A DNA stretch of 22,894 nt, taken from contig NZ_JASLDS010000005.1 of the NCBI RefSeq assembly GCF_030151385.1, forward strand, positions 1-22,894, written 5' to 3'. The stretch is from Soonwooa sp. (GTDB taxonomy: Bacteria; Bacteroidota; Bacteroidia; Flavobacteriales; Weeksellaceae). Shown here piece by piece: positions 7,327 through 14,238 of this stretch (position 1 is the first letter of the stretch; each line of letters begins with the position of its first letter). The position numbers were made by a program, and so were the translations under genes. The notes below the pieces were generated by a model that saw nothing but the letters and a program-made list of their open reading frames with translations, did not search any database and was not told the DNA's origin.

Positions 7327-8091
7327 TTACCACTCCATATTAGGGTAAGTACGTTGCATATATTGCATTTCAGCAAGAATATATCCTAAAGCCTCAGTAT
7401 GCTTGCCGTCTTTTCCACCAACTAGTTTTCTAGATTTTGAGAACTCAACTGTAAGTGTTGCTTCTTCTAAAACCTGATTAACACGCATTGTCCATTTATC
7501 TTTCAGCGCTATGACATCTGGCATTTCTCCAGATGCTATCAAAGCTTTCTCCCATGCGGTTGGGATGAACATTTCGTCAGCATAATCAATAAAATCGATA
7601 ATTGATTTTTGAATTTTGTCATGACTTTCTTCTGTACCATCCCCTAAACGAATCACCCATTCCGAACTCCATTTTGAATGATAGGTAGCTTCTTTCAACG
7701 ATTTTTCAGCGATTGCTGCAATCTCCGAATTTGAAGATTTCTTCAGTTCATCTAACAACAGAACATGATAGATATCGAAGTAAAACTGTCTTGCAATCGT
7801 ATCTCCGAAATGTCCATTTGGACGTTCTGCGATTAATAGATTTTTGAAATCTCTTTCGTTGCGTAAAAATGCTAAATCGTCTTCAGTTTTGCCCTCGCCT
7901 TGTAGGTCAGCTGCCAACTCATAATAATGAGATGCTTCTCCCAAAAGGTCTAAAGCGATATTCGACAGTGCAATATCTTGTTCTAAAACTGGTCCTTTAC
8001 CACACCATTCTGACAAACGTTGCCCAAGAATCATGCTGGTATCTGCCAAATGAAGAAGATAGTTAAGCTGGTTGTTTTCTTTATTTTCCAT
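7327..8091 (-). CDS. paaC: 1,2-phenylacetyl-CoA epoxidase subunit PaaC
   Basis: PaaC is the structural ferritin-like partner of PaaA in the multicomponent oxygenase that epoxidises phenylacetyl-CoA. Recognisable parts are LNYLLHLADTSMILGQRLSEWCGKGPVLEQDIALSN at the N-terminus (shown in the family to pack against PaaA) and the mid segment QFYFDIYHVLLLDELKKS. The ATG at 8091 is preferred (254 residues, MENKENN); an in-frame TTG three codons upstream (8100) would add MIK but lies in the repeat array edge. Length is normal for PaaC. It stands alone between two repeat-filled gaps, 541 bases after paaB and 434 before paaD. Confidence 0.95.
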   Translation of the reverse strand: MENKENNQLNYLLHLADTSMILGQRLSEWCGKGPVLEQDIALSNIALDLLGEASHYYELAADLQGEGKTEDDLAFLRNERDFKNLLIAERPNGHFGDTIARQFYFDIYHVLLLDELKKSSNSEIAAIAEKSLKEATYHSKWSSEWVIRLGDGTEESHDKIQKSIIDFIDYADEMFIPTAWEKALIASGEMPDVIALKDKWTMRVNQVLEEATLTVEFSKSRKLVGGKDGKHTEALGYILAEMQYMQRTYPNMEW

Positions 8092-8098
8092 TTTTATC

Positions 8099-8516
8099 AA
8101 ATAGACTTTCGTCCTATTCTATTTTAAGTTGTCCAAATGACTGACTTATGTTGATTAATAGTGATAGGATTACATCCTATTCTTTATTTAATGTTAATAG
8201 GACTACGTCCTATTCTAGATTACGCCGTCCCTTCGGGACTCTTAAACGTTGCTCAATATTAATAAGACTTTGTCCTATTCTAAGTTATATCATCCCTTCG
8301 GGACTCTTAAGCGTTGTTCAATATTAAAAAGACTCTGTCCTATCCAAGATTATATCGTCCCTTCGGAACTTTAATTATTATTTAATGCTAATAGTACATT
8401 TTTCTATTCTAGCTAAATTTCCTTTTGGGACTTTTAAACGTTGCTCAATATTAATAGGACTCCGTCCTATTCTTGTTTACATCGTCCCTTCGGGACTTTA
8501 ATTGTTGTCTAATGCT
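8099..8516. repeat. Tandem array of about seven 65-bp double-hairpin units between paaC and paaB
   Basis: Units begin at about 8196, 8261, 8326, 8390 and 8453 (spacings 65, 65, 64 and 63), with two decayed units before them. The standard unit has palindrome 1 AATAGGAC-TAC-GTCCTATT, a linker of about 11 nt, palindrome 2 GTCCC-TTC-GGGAC, and a tail like CTTAAACGTTGCTCAATATT. Some copies carry mutations in one arm (the unit at 8390 reads ATAGTAC). The array fills most of the 541-base gap, and no plausible gene lies in it. It would be part of the transcript if paaB-paaC is co-transcribed. Confidence 0.9.
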
Positions 8517-8522
8517 AGTTTG

Positions 8523-8623
8523 TCGCAGCTCGACCTGAGTAGAGCTTTTTTGTGTAGCACTGCGAAACAAAAAAGTAGGAATGCTTCGACAAGCTCTCTT
8601 CAGACTTAGACGGAAAAACTGCC
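8523..8623 (-). repeat. Type A palindromic repeat, copy 2, downstream of paaB
   Basis: On the minus strand it starts GGGCAG nine bases after the paaB stop and ends GAGCTGCGAC. It has the central CTTTTTTG/CAAAAAAG stem and outer GCAG pairing of copy 1. Relative to copy 1 it carries about 25 extra bases (8583-8608, containing CTTCGACAAGCTC) in one arm. Orientation and distance from the stop codon match copy 1. Confidence 0.7.
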
Positions 8624-8632
8624 CAAATTCTT

Positions 8633-8920
8633 TTACATATTTTTAACTTCTTCCGGAACGTGGTAGAAAGTTGGATGTCTGTATACCTTATCCTCGGAAG
8701 GCTCGTAAAATGCGCCTGCATCATCAGGGCTAGAAGCAGTGATGAATTTGGACTCTACAACCCAAATACTAACTCCCTCCAAACGTCTTGTATACACATC
8801 TCTGGCATTTTGAATTGCCATTTCTGCATCGGCAGCATGAAGGCTTCCTACATGTTTGTGATCTAGTCCTTGACGACTTCTAATGAAGACTTCCCAAAGT
8901 GGCCATTCGTTATTTTGCAT
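8633..8920 (-). CDS. paaB: 1,2-phenylacetyl-CoA epoxidase subunit PaaB
   Basis: This 95-residue protein is the small PaaB subunit that bridges PaaAC heterodimers in the epoxidase. It begins MQNNEWPLWEVFIRSRQG, with HKHVGSLHAADAEMAIQNARDVYTRR after it and the SIWVVES motif near residues 51-57. The C-terminal YRHPTFYHVP is also typical. Length fits the family (about 95). It is one base away from paaA, so it is clearly translated from the same message and probably coupled. It is followed at once by a type A palindrome and then the 65-bp array. Confidence 0.96.
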   Translation of the reverse strand: MQNNEWPLWEVFIRSRQGLDHKHVGSLHAADAEMAIQNARDVYTRRLEGVSIWVVESKFITASSPDDAGAFYEPSEDKVYRHPTFYHVPEEVKNM

Positions 8921-8921
8921 C

Positions 8922-9878
8922 TTAACTTATTTTTTTCTGTTGTTCTTTTTGTTTTCTTTTCTCATGGTATGCTGTTGCAGCGTCTCTAACCCAAGCGCCC
9001 TCATCGAAAGCTGTACGACGTACGTCGATTCTTTCTTTGTTGCACATACCATTTCCTTTAACGACATTCCAGAATTCGTCCCAGTCGATTTCTCCAAACT
9101 CGTAGTGTCCAGTTTCTTCGTTGAACTTAAGTTCTGGATCTGGAATTGTCAATCCTAAATATTCCGCTTGTGGAACTGTCATGTCTACAAAACGTTGTCT
9201 TAACTCGTCGTTTGAGAAACGTTTGATTCTCCAGTTCATAGATGCTTCGGTGTTTCCTGATTCTGCATCACGAGGTCCAAACATCATCAAGGTTGGCCAC
9301 CACCAACGGTTAAATGCGTCTTGCGCCATTTCCTTTTGCTCTGGTGTGCCTTGTGCTAAAGTCATCATCAACTCGTAACCTTGACGTTGGTGGAAACTTT
9401 CTTCTTTACAAATTCTAACCATTGCTCTTGCATAAGGTCCATAAGATGCTCTACACAAAGGTACTTGGTTAAGAATTGCAGCACCATCTACCAACCAACC
9501 AACTGCGCCCATATCAGCCCAAGTTAATGTTGGATAGTTGAAAATACTTGAGTATTTTGCTTTACCAGAATGTAAGTCTCGAAGGGTTTCGTCGCGGGTT
9601 ACACCTAAAGTTTCGGCTGCACAATAAAGGTATAAGCCATGTCCTCCTTCGTCTTGAACTTTTGCTAAAAGGATTTTTTTACGTTTTAAGCTTGGTGCTC
9701 TCGTAATCCAATTGGCTTCTGGTAACATCCCCACAATCTCGGAATGTGCATGCTGAGAAATCTGACGAATAAGCGTCTTTCTATAAGCTTCCGGCATCCA
9801 ATCTTTTGGTTCGATGCGGATTTCGTTATCGATTTTGTTTTGGAAGTGTTGTTCCAAGTTGATTTCTGTTGTTTCCAT
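8922..9878 (-). CDS. paaA: 1,2-phenylacetyl-CoA epoxidase catalytic subunit PaaA
   Basis: PaaA carries the di-iron centre that inserts one oxygen into the ring of phenylacetyl-CoA. The 318-residue protein keeps the carboxylate-bridged ligand pattern: Glu47 in HSEIVG, Glu77 and His80 in DEGGH, and Glu160 and His163 in EESFH. NRWWWPTLMMFGPRDAES near 200 is a characteristic family block. The ATG at 9878 gives an N-terminus like other PaaA proteins. It overlaps nothing and is followed after one base by paaB. Upstream is a 583-base repeat-filled gap separating it from paaE; no clear promoter of TAnnTTTG type was found there, so read-through from paaK is possible. Confidence 0.97.
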   Translation of the reverse strand: METTEINLEQHFQNKIDNEIRIEPKDWMPEAYRKTLIRQISQHAHSEIVGMLPEANWITRAPSLKRKKILLAKVQDEGGHGLYLYCAAETLGVTRDETLRDLHSGKAKYSSIFNYPTLTWADMGAVGWLVDGAAILNQVPLCRASYGPYARAMVRICKEESFHQRQGYELMMTLAQGTPEQKEMAQDAFNRWWWPTLMMFGPRDAESGNTEASMNWRIKRFSNDELRQRFVDMTVPQAEYLGLTIPDPELKFNEETGHYEFGEIDWDEFWNVVKGNGMCNKERIDVRRTAFDEGAWVRDAATAYHEKRKQKEQQKKIS

Positions 9879-9902
9879 AATTTTTATTTTTTGTCAAATA
9901 CT

Positions 9903-10279
9903 TAGGACTTTGTCCTAGATTATGAATATTCAGCCACTTCGTGGCTGATGCACAATGTTACAAATAGTTTATGTTCTATTTTTGTAACATTCTCATTTTG
10001 CAATAGGATTGCATCCTATTCTTTGTTAAGACGCCCCGAAGGGGCTTAACAATTTTCCATCTTACAAATAGGCTTTCAGCCTATTCTGTTTTAACTCGCC
10101 CCGTTGGGGCTTTTTGTTTTCTCTCAATTTTGACAGGATTATATCCAATCTTTGGTTAAATCGCCACGTTGGGGGCTTTTTGTTTTCCCTCAATTTTAAT
10201 AGGATTGCATCCTATCCTTGGTTAAATCGCCCCGTTGGGGCTCAATATTTTTATTTTTTATAGTTTGCCCCAAAGGGGC
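9903..10279. repeat. Second 65-bp-period double-hairpin array between paaA and paaE
   Basis: Units start at about 10002, 10067, 10132 and 10198 (spacings 65, 65 and 66). Palindrome 1 is AATAGGATTGCATCCTATT or AATAGGCTTTCAGCCTATT. Palindrome 2 is GCCCCGAAGGGGC or GCCCCGTTGGGGC. An outlying pair at 9903-9946 is TAGGAC-TTT-GTCCTA followed by AGCCACTTCGTGGCT, and an extra GCCCCAAAGGGGC lies at 10267-10279. The arrangement equals the 8099-8516 array, but arm sequences differ in matched pairs. No gene is convincing in the 583-base gap. Confidence 0.9.
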
Positions 10280-10301
10280 TAAACTTTTCTGCGTTATATT
10301 G

Positions 10302-10444
10302 TCGCAGCCCGACTTATCTCATTTCTTAAGTTTCTTTTTTGAATCGATGAATCTCGTTCCTCGATTTGAGCGGAGCTCATTTTTTTGCGTCGGATTTTAA
10401 GCCTTGGCAAAAAATAGCGGGAGCAGAAGGCGGAAATGCTGCCC
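10302..10444 (-). repeat. Type A palindromic repeat, copy 3, downstream of paaE, with a 52-bp insert
   Basis: On the minus strand it starts GGGCAGCATTTCCGCC 17 bases after the paaE stop and ends TCGGGCTGCGAC. Compared with copy 1 it carries an extra 52 bases (10316-10367) in the distal arm, bordered by CGACTT and CGATTT. The central stem is TTTTTTTGC opposite GGCAAAAAA. It has the same orientation relative to the upstream gene as copies 1 and 2. Confidence 0.75.
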
Positions 10445-10461
10445 AAATAATTATTATATAA

Positions 10462-11544
10462 TTACTTGATGTCAAAGTTAACAATAACTTCCTCAGAACG
10501 CGGATGTGCCTGACAAGACAAGATAAATCCTGCATCCAACTCATCTTGTTCCAAAGAATAATTGATGTCCATTTCGACCTCGCCTTTCTCCAACTTACAC
10601 TTACAAGTCGCACAAACACCGCCTTTACAAGCGTAAGGCAAATCTGCGCCATTCTGCAAAGCGGCATCCAAAATGGTCTGACCGTGATAAGCCAAATCCA
10701 TATTAAGCGCCGATGCATCCAACTTAACCGTCACCTTGCTGTAATTATCGTCTTCTTTATTAACAGCTTTGGCGTGTTCTTTTTTCTTCTCCTCCGCAGT
10801 CGCGCTGTAAAATAATTCAAAATGAATCTTCTTTGGCTCTAATCCAGCGTTTTGCAAAGTATCGCGCACGCCAAGAATCATGTCTTCTGGACCGCAAAGG
10901 AAAACCTCATCAATACTATTAACAGGGATAATATGTTCCAAAAATAATTTGGCTTTTTCTCCTGTTATACGTCCCGCCAACAAATCGGCATCCGCAATTT
11001 CGCGGCTCAAAATATGGTAAACACTAAGTCTATCCATAAAGATATTCTTAAGTGCTTCAATTTCTTCTTTAAAGATAATGTGCGCTTTGTTTCGGTTTCC
11101 GTAGATTAAAACAAAGTTGCTGTTTGGCTCGTTTTTTAGAACAGACTTTACAATCGACATCACTGGCGTAATACCACTTCCTGCGGCAAAGGCAACATAA
11201 GTCTTTTTGTTGTCTGGTTTTAATTCTGTAAAGAAAGTTCCTTGTGGTGTCATCACTTCTACCACATCGCCTTCTTTTGCAACATCGTTGATATAGCTAG
11301 AAAATACGCCATCCGTAATCTTCTTCACCGCAACTTTTAGTTCATTATCACATGGACTTGCACAAATTGAATACGAACGTCTAATCTCTTGCCCGTCATT
11401 AATCTGCTTGAATGTTAAATATTGTCCTTGCGTAAATTTGAATTGCTCTTTTAAGTCCTCTGGCACGTCAAAACTTACCGAAACACATTCTGGCGTTTCG
11501 CGTTTGATTTGTTTTATTTTAAGAGGATGAAAAGTTGTTGACAT
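10462..11544 (-). CDS. paaE: 1,2-phenylacetyl-CoA epoxidase reductase subunit PaaE
   Basis: PaaE passes electrons from NADPH to the di-iron centre of PaaA. The 360 residues form a ferredoxin-NADP reductase part (FAD motif RRSYSICASP near 55-64; nucleotide motif AAGSGITPVMS near 120-130; FLCGPEDM later) and a C-terminal plant-type [2Fe-2S] domain. The four cluster cysteines are all present at about Cys306, Cys311, Cys314 (ACKGGVCATC) and Cys344 (LSCQAHP). It lies six bases after the TetR gene, and so in the paaK operon rather than beside paaABCD as in E. coli. Its 3' side is the type A repeat and the second hairpin array. Confidence 0.96.
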   Translation of the reverse strand: MSTTFHPLKIKQIKRETPECVSVSFDVPEDLKEQFKFTQGQYLTFKQINDGQEIRRSYSICASPCDNELKVAVKKITDGVFSSYINDVAKEGDVVEVMTPQGTFFTELKPDNKKTYVAFAAGSGITPVMSIVKSVLKNEPNSNFVLIYGNRNKAHIIFKEEIEALKNIFMDRLSVYHILSREIADADLLAGRITGEKAKLFLEHIIPVNSIDEVFLCGPEDMILGVRDTLQNAGLEPKKIHFELFYSATAEEKKKEHAKAVNKEDDNYSKVTVKLDASALNMDLAYHGQTILDAALQNGADLPYACKGGVCATCKCKLEKGEVEMDINYSLEQDELDAGFILSCQAHPRSEEVIVNFDIK

Positions 11545-11550
11545 TATCTA

Positions 11551-12135
11551 TTAAATATTTATTCCGTTAAGTAAAATTGTTGAAAGCTCTTCTTCTAATT
11601 CTTCCGCCGAAATATTTCGGCTTGGTTTGTACCAAAGTTCGATCCAGCGCAAAGATGACAAGATTGTGAACAAAGCTACTGACACATTCATGGTTTTGAA
11701 TTCTCCAGTTTTCATACCTTCTTCAAGAACAAAAGCAAAACTTCTTTCGTAAGATTTTCTGATGCTTTTATATTCTTCCTTCTTCTCATCACGAAGATAC
11801 TTCCAATCGTTATTTGCAACCGAAACCGCGGCTGCGTCGTGAATCATCAAGTCGATGTGGACTTTGATAATTTGTTTTAATTTATCTTGAAAACAAGCTT
11901 CTGTGTCTGCAATCTCTGAAAGCTGCGTCATATAAGCGTCGGCGATTTTAAAACAAATCAATTCTAAAATTTCGTCTTTAGATTTGATATGGTTGTACAT
12001 CGAAGCTGCTTCCATACCGACTTTCTCAGCAATGTCGCGCATTCCTGTTCCGCCAAAACCACGGTCTTTGAAAAGCTTCGAAGCTTCGGAAAGGATAAGT
12101 TCTCTTCTATTTACTTTAGTTCTTAAAGGCGCCAT
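11551..12135 (-). CDS. TetR family transcriptional regulator, probable regulator of the paa genes
   Basis: This 194-residue protein has an N-terminal TetR helix-turn-helix: RRELILSEASKLFKDRGFGGTGMRDIAEKVG with the recognition segment EAASMYNHIKSKDEILELI (near 10-65). The rest is a helical ligand-binding domain. It is embedded in the paaK-E1-tetR-paaE operon, one base after E1 and six before paaE. By analogy with TetR-type PaaR repressors that respond to phenylacetyl-CoA in other bacteria, it is likely an autoregulated repressor with a CoA-ester inducer (inference). The dyad at 15637-15658 upstream of paaK is its best candidate operator. Confidence 0.9.
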   Translation of the reverse strand: MAPLRTKVNRRELILSEASKLFKDRGFGGTGMRDIAEKVGMEAASMYNHIKSKDEILELICFKIADAYMTQLSEIADTEACFQDKLKQIIKVHIDLMIHDAAAVSVANNDWKYLRDEKKEEYKSIRKSYERSFAFVLEEGMKTGEFKTMNVSVALFTILSSLRWIELWYKPSRNISAEELEEELSTILLNGINI

Positions 12136-12136
12136 T

Positions 12137-14218
12137 TTAATATTTTAAAAGCAGATGGATTTGGATTTTTAATTTCTCAGCATTTGGAAGCATTGTTTCT
12201 TCCAAAACAGAGTTAAGTGGAATTGCTGGCATATTTTCTGATCCAACCACTTTCACTGGTGCATCCAAATCGCGGAAACATTTGTCCGAAATTCTCGCTG
12301 CAATGCTTTGTGCAAAACTATTATGTACAGGTTCTTCTGTTAAAACAATACAACGGTTATGTTTTCTTACACTTTCAAAAATTCGGTTTTCGTCAAGCGG
12401 TGCCAACGTTCTTAAATCGATAATTTCTACACGACCTTCAAAATCTTTGGCTGCATTGCTCGCCCAATAAACACCCATTCCGTAAGTGATAATCGTTAAT
12501 GTCGATTGCTCTTTTTGAGAATCCACTAACAACACTTCTCTAGCTTTCCCAAATGGAATGATGTAATCTTCGTCCGGTTCAATTGTTTTAGCTTCTTCAG
12601 TTCCTGCAATTTTTGACCAATAAAGTCCTTTATGCTCCAACATCACCACAGGATTTGGATCGTAATAAGCCGACTTCATCAAACCTTTAAGATCCGCACC
12701 TGTCGATGGATAAGCGATTTTAATTCCTTTGATATTTGTTAAAACACTTTCCACAGAACTTGAATGGTAAGGTCCACCACTTCCATAAGCGCCAATCGGA
12801 ACTCTCAAAATCATGGAAACTGGCCATTTTCCGTTTGATAAATAGCAACTTCTTGCTACTTCGGTAAATAATTGATTAAGGCCCGGCCAAATATAATCGG
12901 CAAACTGAACCTCAACAATTGGTTTTAGCCCAACAGCACTCATACCGACAGTTGATCCAATAATAAAAGCTTCTTGGATTGGTGTATTGAAAACTCTTTT
13001 GTCTCCAAATTGTCCCGCCAAAGTAATCGCTTCACGGAAAACACCGCCCAAACGCGCACCAACATCTTGTCCGTACAACAAAGATTCTGGATGTTTGTCC
13101 ATAATTTCGCGAATGGCGAACAAAGCACAATCCACCATTACTGTTGGCACTTTGCCTTCTGGCACACGAATTCCTTTTTCTTCGGTAATTGGTGTTGGCA
13201 CAAAATCGTGGGTGAACAAATCTTCTGGTCGAGGATCTTCCGCTTGTAAAGCTCTTTGATAATCGGCTTTTACAAGGTTTAAAACCTCATTTTCTATTGT
13301 TGAAACTTCAGAATCTTCGATTCCGAATTCTGATAATTTTTCTCTAAGTTTTGGAAGCGGGTCTCTTGTCGCCGCTTCTTCCAAATCGTCACGGTACCAC
13401 TCTTTTCTAACCCCAGAAGTGTGGTGATTTAACAATGGAACTTTTGCATGAATTAACATTGGGCGACGTTCTTCACGAATAATGCGAATGCACTCTTTAA
13501 CCGTTTCGTAAGATTTAATAAAATCTGTTCCGTCGATTGTTCGTGCTTCGATTCCATCAAAACCTTGAATGTACTTTGACATATCTTGCGCACGAATTTC
13601 TGAAGCGTGTGCCGAAATATCCCACTCGTTATCCTGAACCAAATATAAAATCGGAAGTTGTTTCAATGCTGCCATTTGGAAAGCTTCTGCCACTTCGCCT
13701 TCCGTACAACTTGCATCTCCAAGAGAGCAAACCGCAATTGGTTTATCATCAAAATCTTCTGCAAGACCTAGTTCTTCTTTATATTTTAAACCCATCGCAA
13801 CACCAGTCGTTGGAATCGCTTGCATACCTGTCGCACTACTCTGGTGCGGAATTTTCGGCATATCATCGCGTCTCAAACTCGGATGCGAATAATAAGTTCT
13901 ACCACCAGAAAATGGATCGTCGCGCTTTGCTAAAAGTTGAAGCATCAACTCGTAAGGCGTAATTCCGATTCCTAAAAGAATACTATCATCACGATAATAA
14001 GCACTCAAAAAATCCTGTGGTAAAAGCTGCAAGCCTACAGCCAATTGTATCGCCTCATGACCGCGAGAAGTCGCATGCACATACTTCGAAGCCACACGCT
14101 TTTCCTCCTCATACAATTCGGTAAGACTTTTAGCAGTAAACATCAATCGATAAGCGTTCTTTAGAAAATCTTCCAAGTTGCTTTCGTTTATATTTTTTTT
14201 AGGTTGGGTTACTTCCAT
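12137..14218 (-). CDS. Fused alpha/beta E1 subunit of a 2-oxoacid dehydrogenase (branched-chain type)
   Basis: This 693-residue thiamine-diphosphate enzyme decarboxylates a 2-oxoacid and transfers the acyl group to a lipoylated E2. The alpha half (about 1-340) has SRGHEAIQ, the cofactor motif GDAS at 167-170 with Asn197, and the HHTSG loop near 265. The beta half (about 355-693) has the catalytic Glu416 in NTPIQEAFIIG and GGPYHSSSVES. Both are fused in one chain, as in other Bacteroidota. Neither E2 nor E3 is encoded in the window. It lies 20 bases after paaK and one before the TetR gene, so it is part of this operon. Phenylpyruvate or branched-chain oxoacids are candidate substrates (inference). 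Confidence 0.9.
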   Translation of the reverse strand: MEVTQPKKNINESNLEDFLKNAYRLMFTAKSLTELYEEEKRVASKYVHATSRGHEAIQLAVGLQLLPQDFLSAYYRDDSILLGIGITPYELMLQLLAKRDDPFSGGRTYYSHPSLRRDDMPKIPHQSSATGMQAIPTTGVAMGLKYKEELGLAEDFDDKPIAVCSLGDASCTEGEVAEAFQMAALKQLPILYLVQDNEWDISAHASEIRAQDMSKYIQGFDGIEARTIDGTDFIKSYETVKECIRIIREERRPMLIHAKVPLLNHHTSGVRKEWYRDDLEEAATRDPLPKLREKLSEFGIEDSEVSTIENEVLNLVKADYQRALQAEDPRPEDLFTHDFVPTPITEEKGIRVPEGKVPTVMVDCALFAIREIMDKHPESLLYGQDVGARLGGVFREAITLAGQFGDKRVFNTPIQEAFIIGSTVGMSAVGLKPIVEVQFADYIWPGLNQLFTEVARSCYLSNGKWPVSMILRVPIGAYGSGGPYHSSSVESVLTNIKGIKIAYPSTGADLKGLMKSAYYDPNPVVMLEHKGLYWSKIAGTEEAKTIEPDEDYIIPFGKAREVLLVDSQKEQSTLTIITYGMGVYWASNAAKDFEGRVEIIDLRTLAPLDENRIFESVRKHNRCIVLTEEPVHNSFAQSIAARISDKCFRDLDAPVKVVGSENMPAIPLNSVLEETMLPNAEKLKIQIHLLLKY

Positions 14219-14238
14219 TTTTATTTTTTACTAATAAA

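Noticed and set aside
8092..8100. TTG start for paaC adding three residues
   Set aside because: The ATG at 8091 gives a normal PaaC N-terminus; the TTG adds nothing recognisable.
8099..8516. Possible CRISPR array, because of the regular 65-bp spacing
   Set aside because: Whole units repeat, including the parts between palindromes; there are no unique spacers of constant length, the repeats are diverged, and no cas genes are present.
8515..8724. Minus-strand frame overlapping the end of paaB
   Set aside because: It overlaps paaB in another frame and continues into the type A palindrome; no family resemblance.
6893..10461. Insertion sequence remnants in the large gaps between paa genes
   Set aside because: No transposase-like reading frame or clear terminal inverted repeats with target duplications were seen; the gaps are explained by short palindromic repeats.
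10377..10718. Minus-strand frame overlapping the paaE C-terminus
   Set aside because: It is a shadow of the ferredoxin domain coding sequence, with Trp/Arg-rich meaningless translation.
12940..13259. Several frames on both strands within the E1 gene
   Set aside because: All are shadows of the long E1 frame, which has intact motifs throughout.
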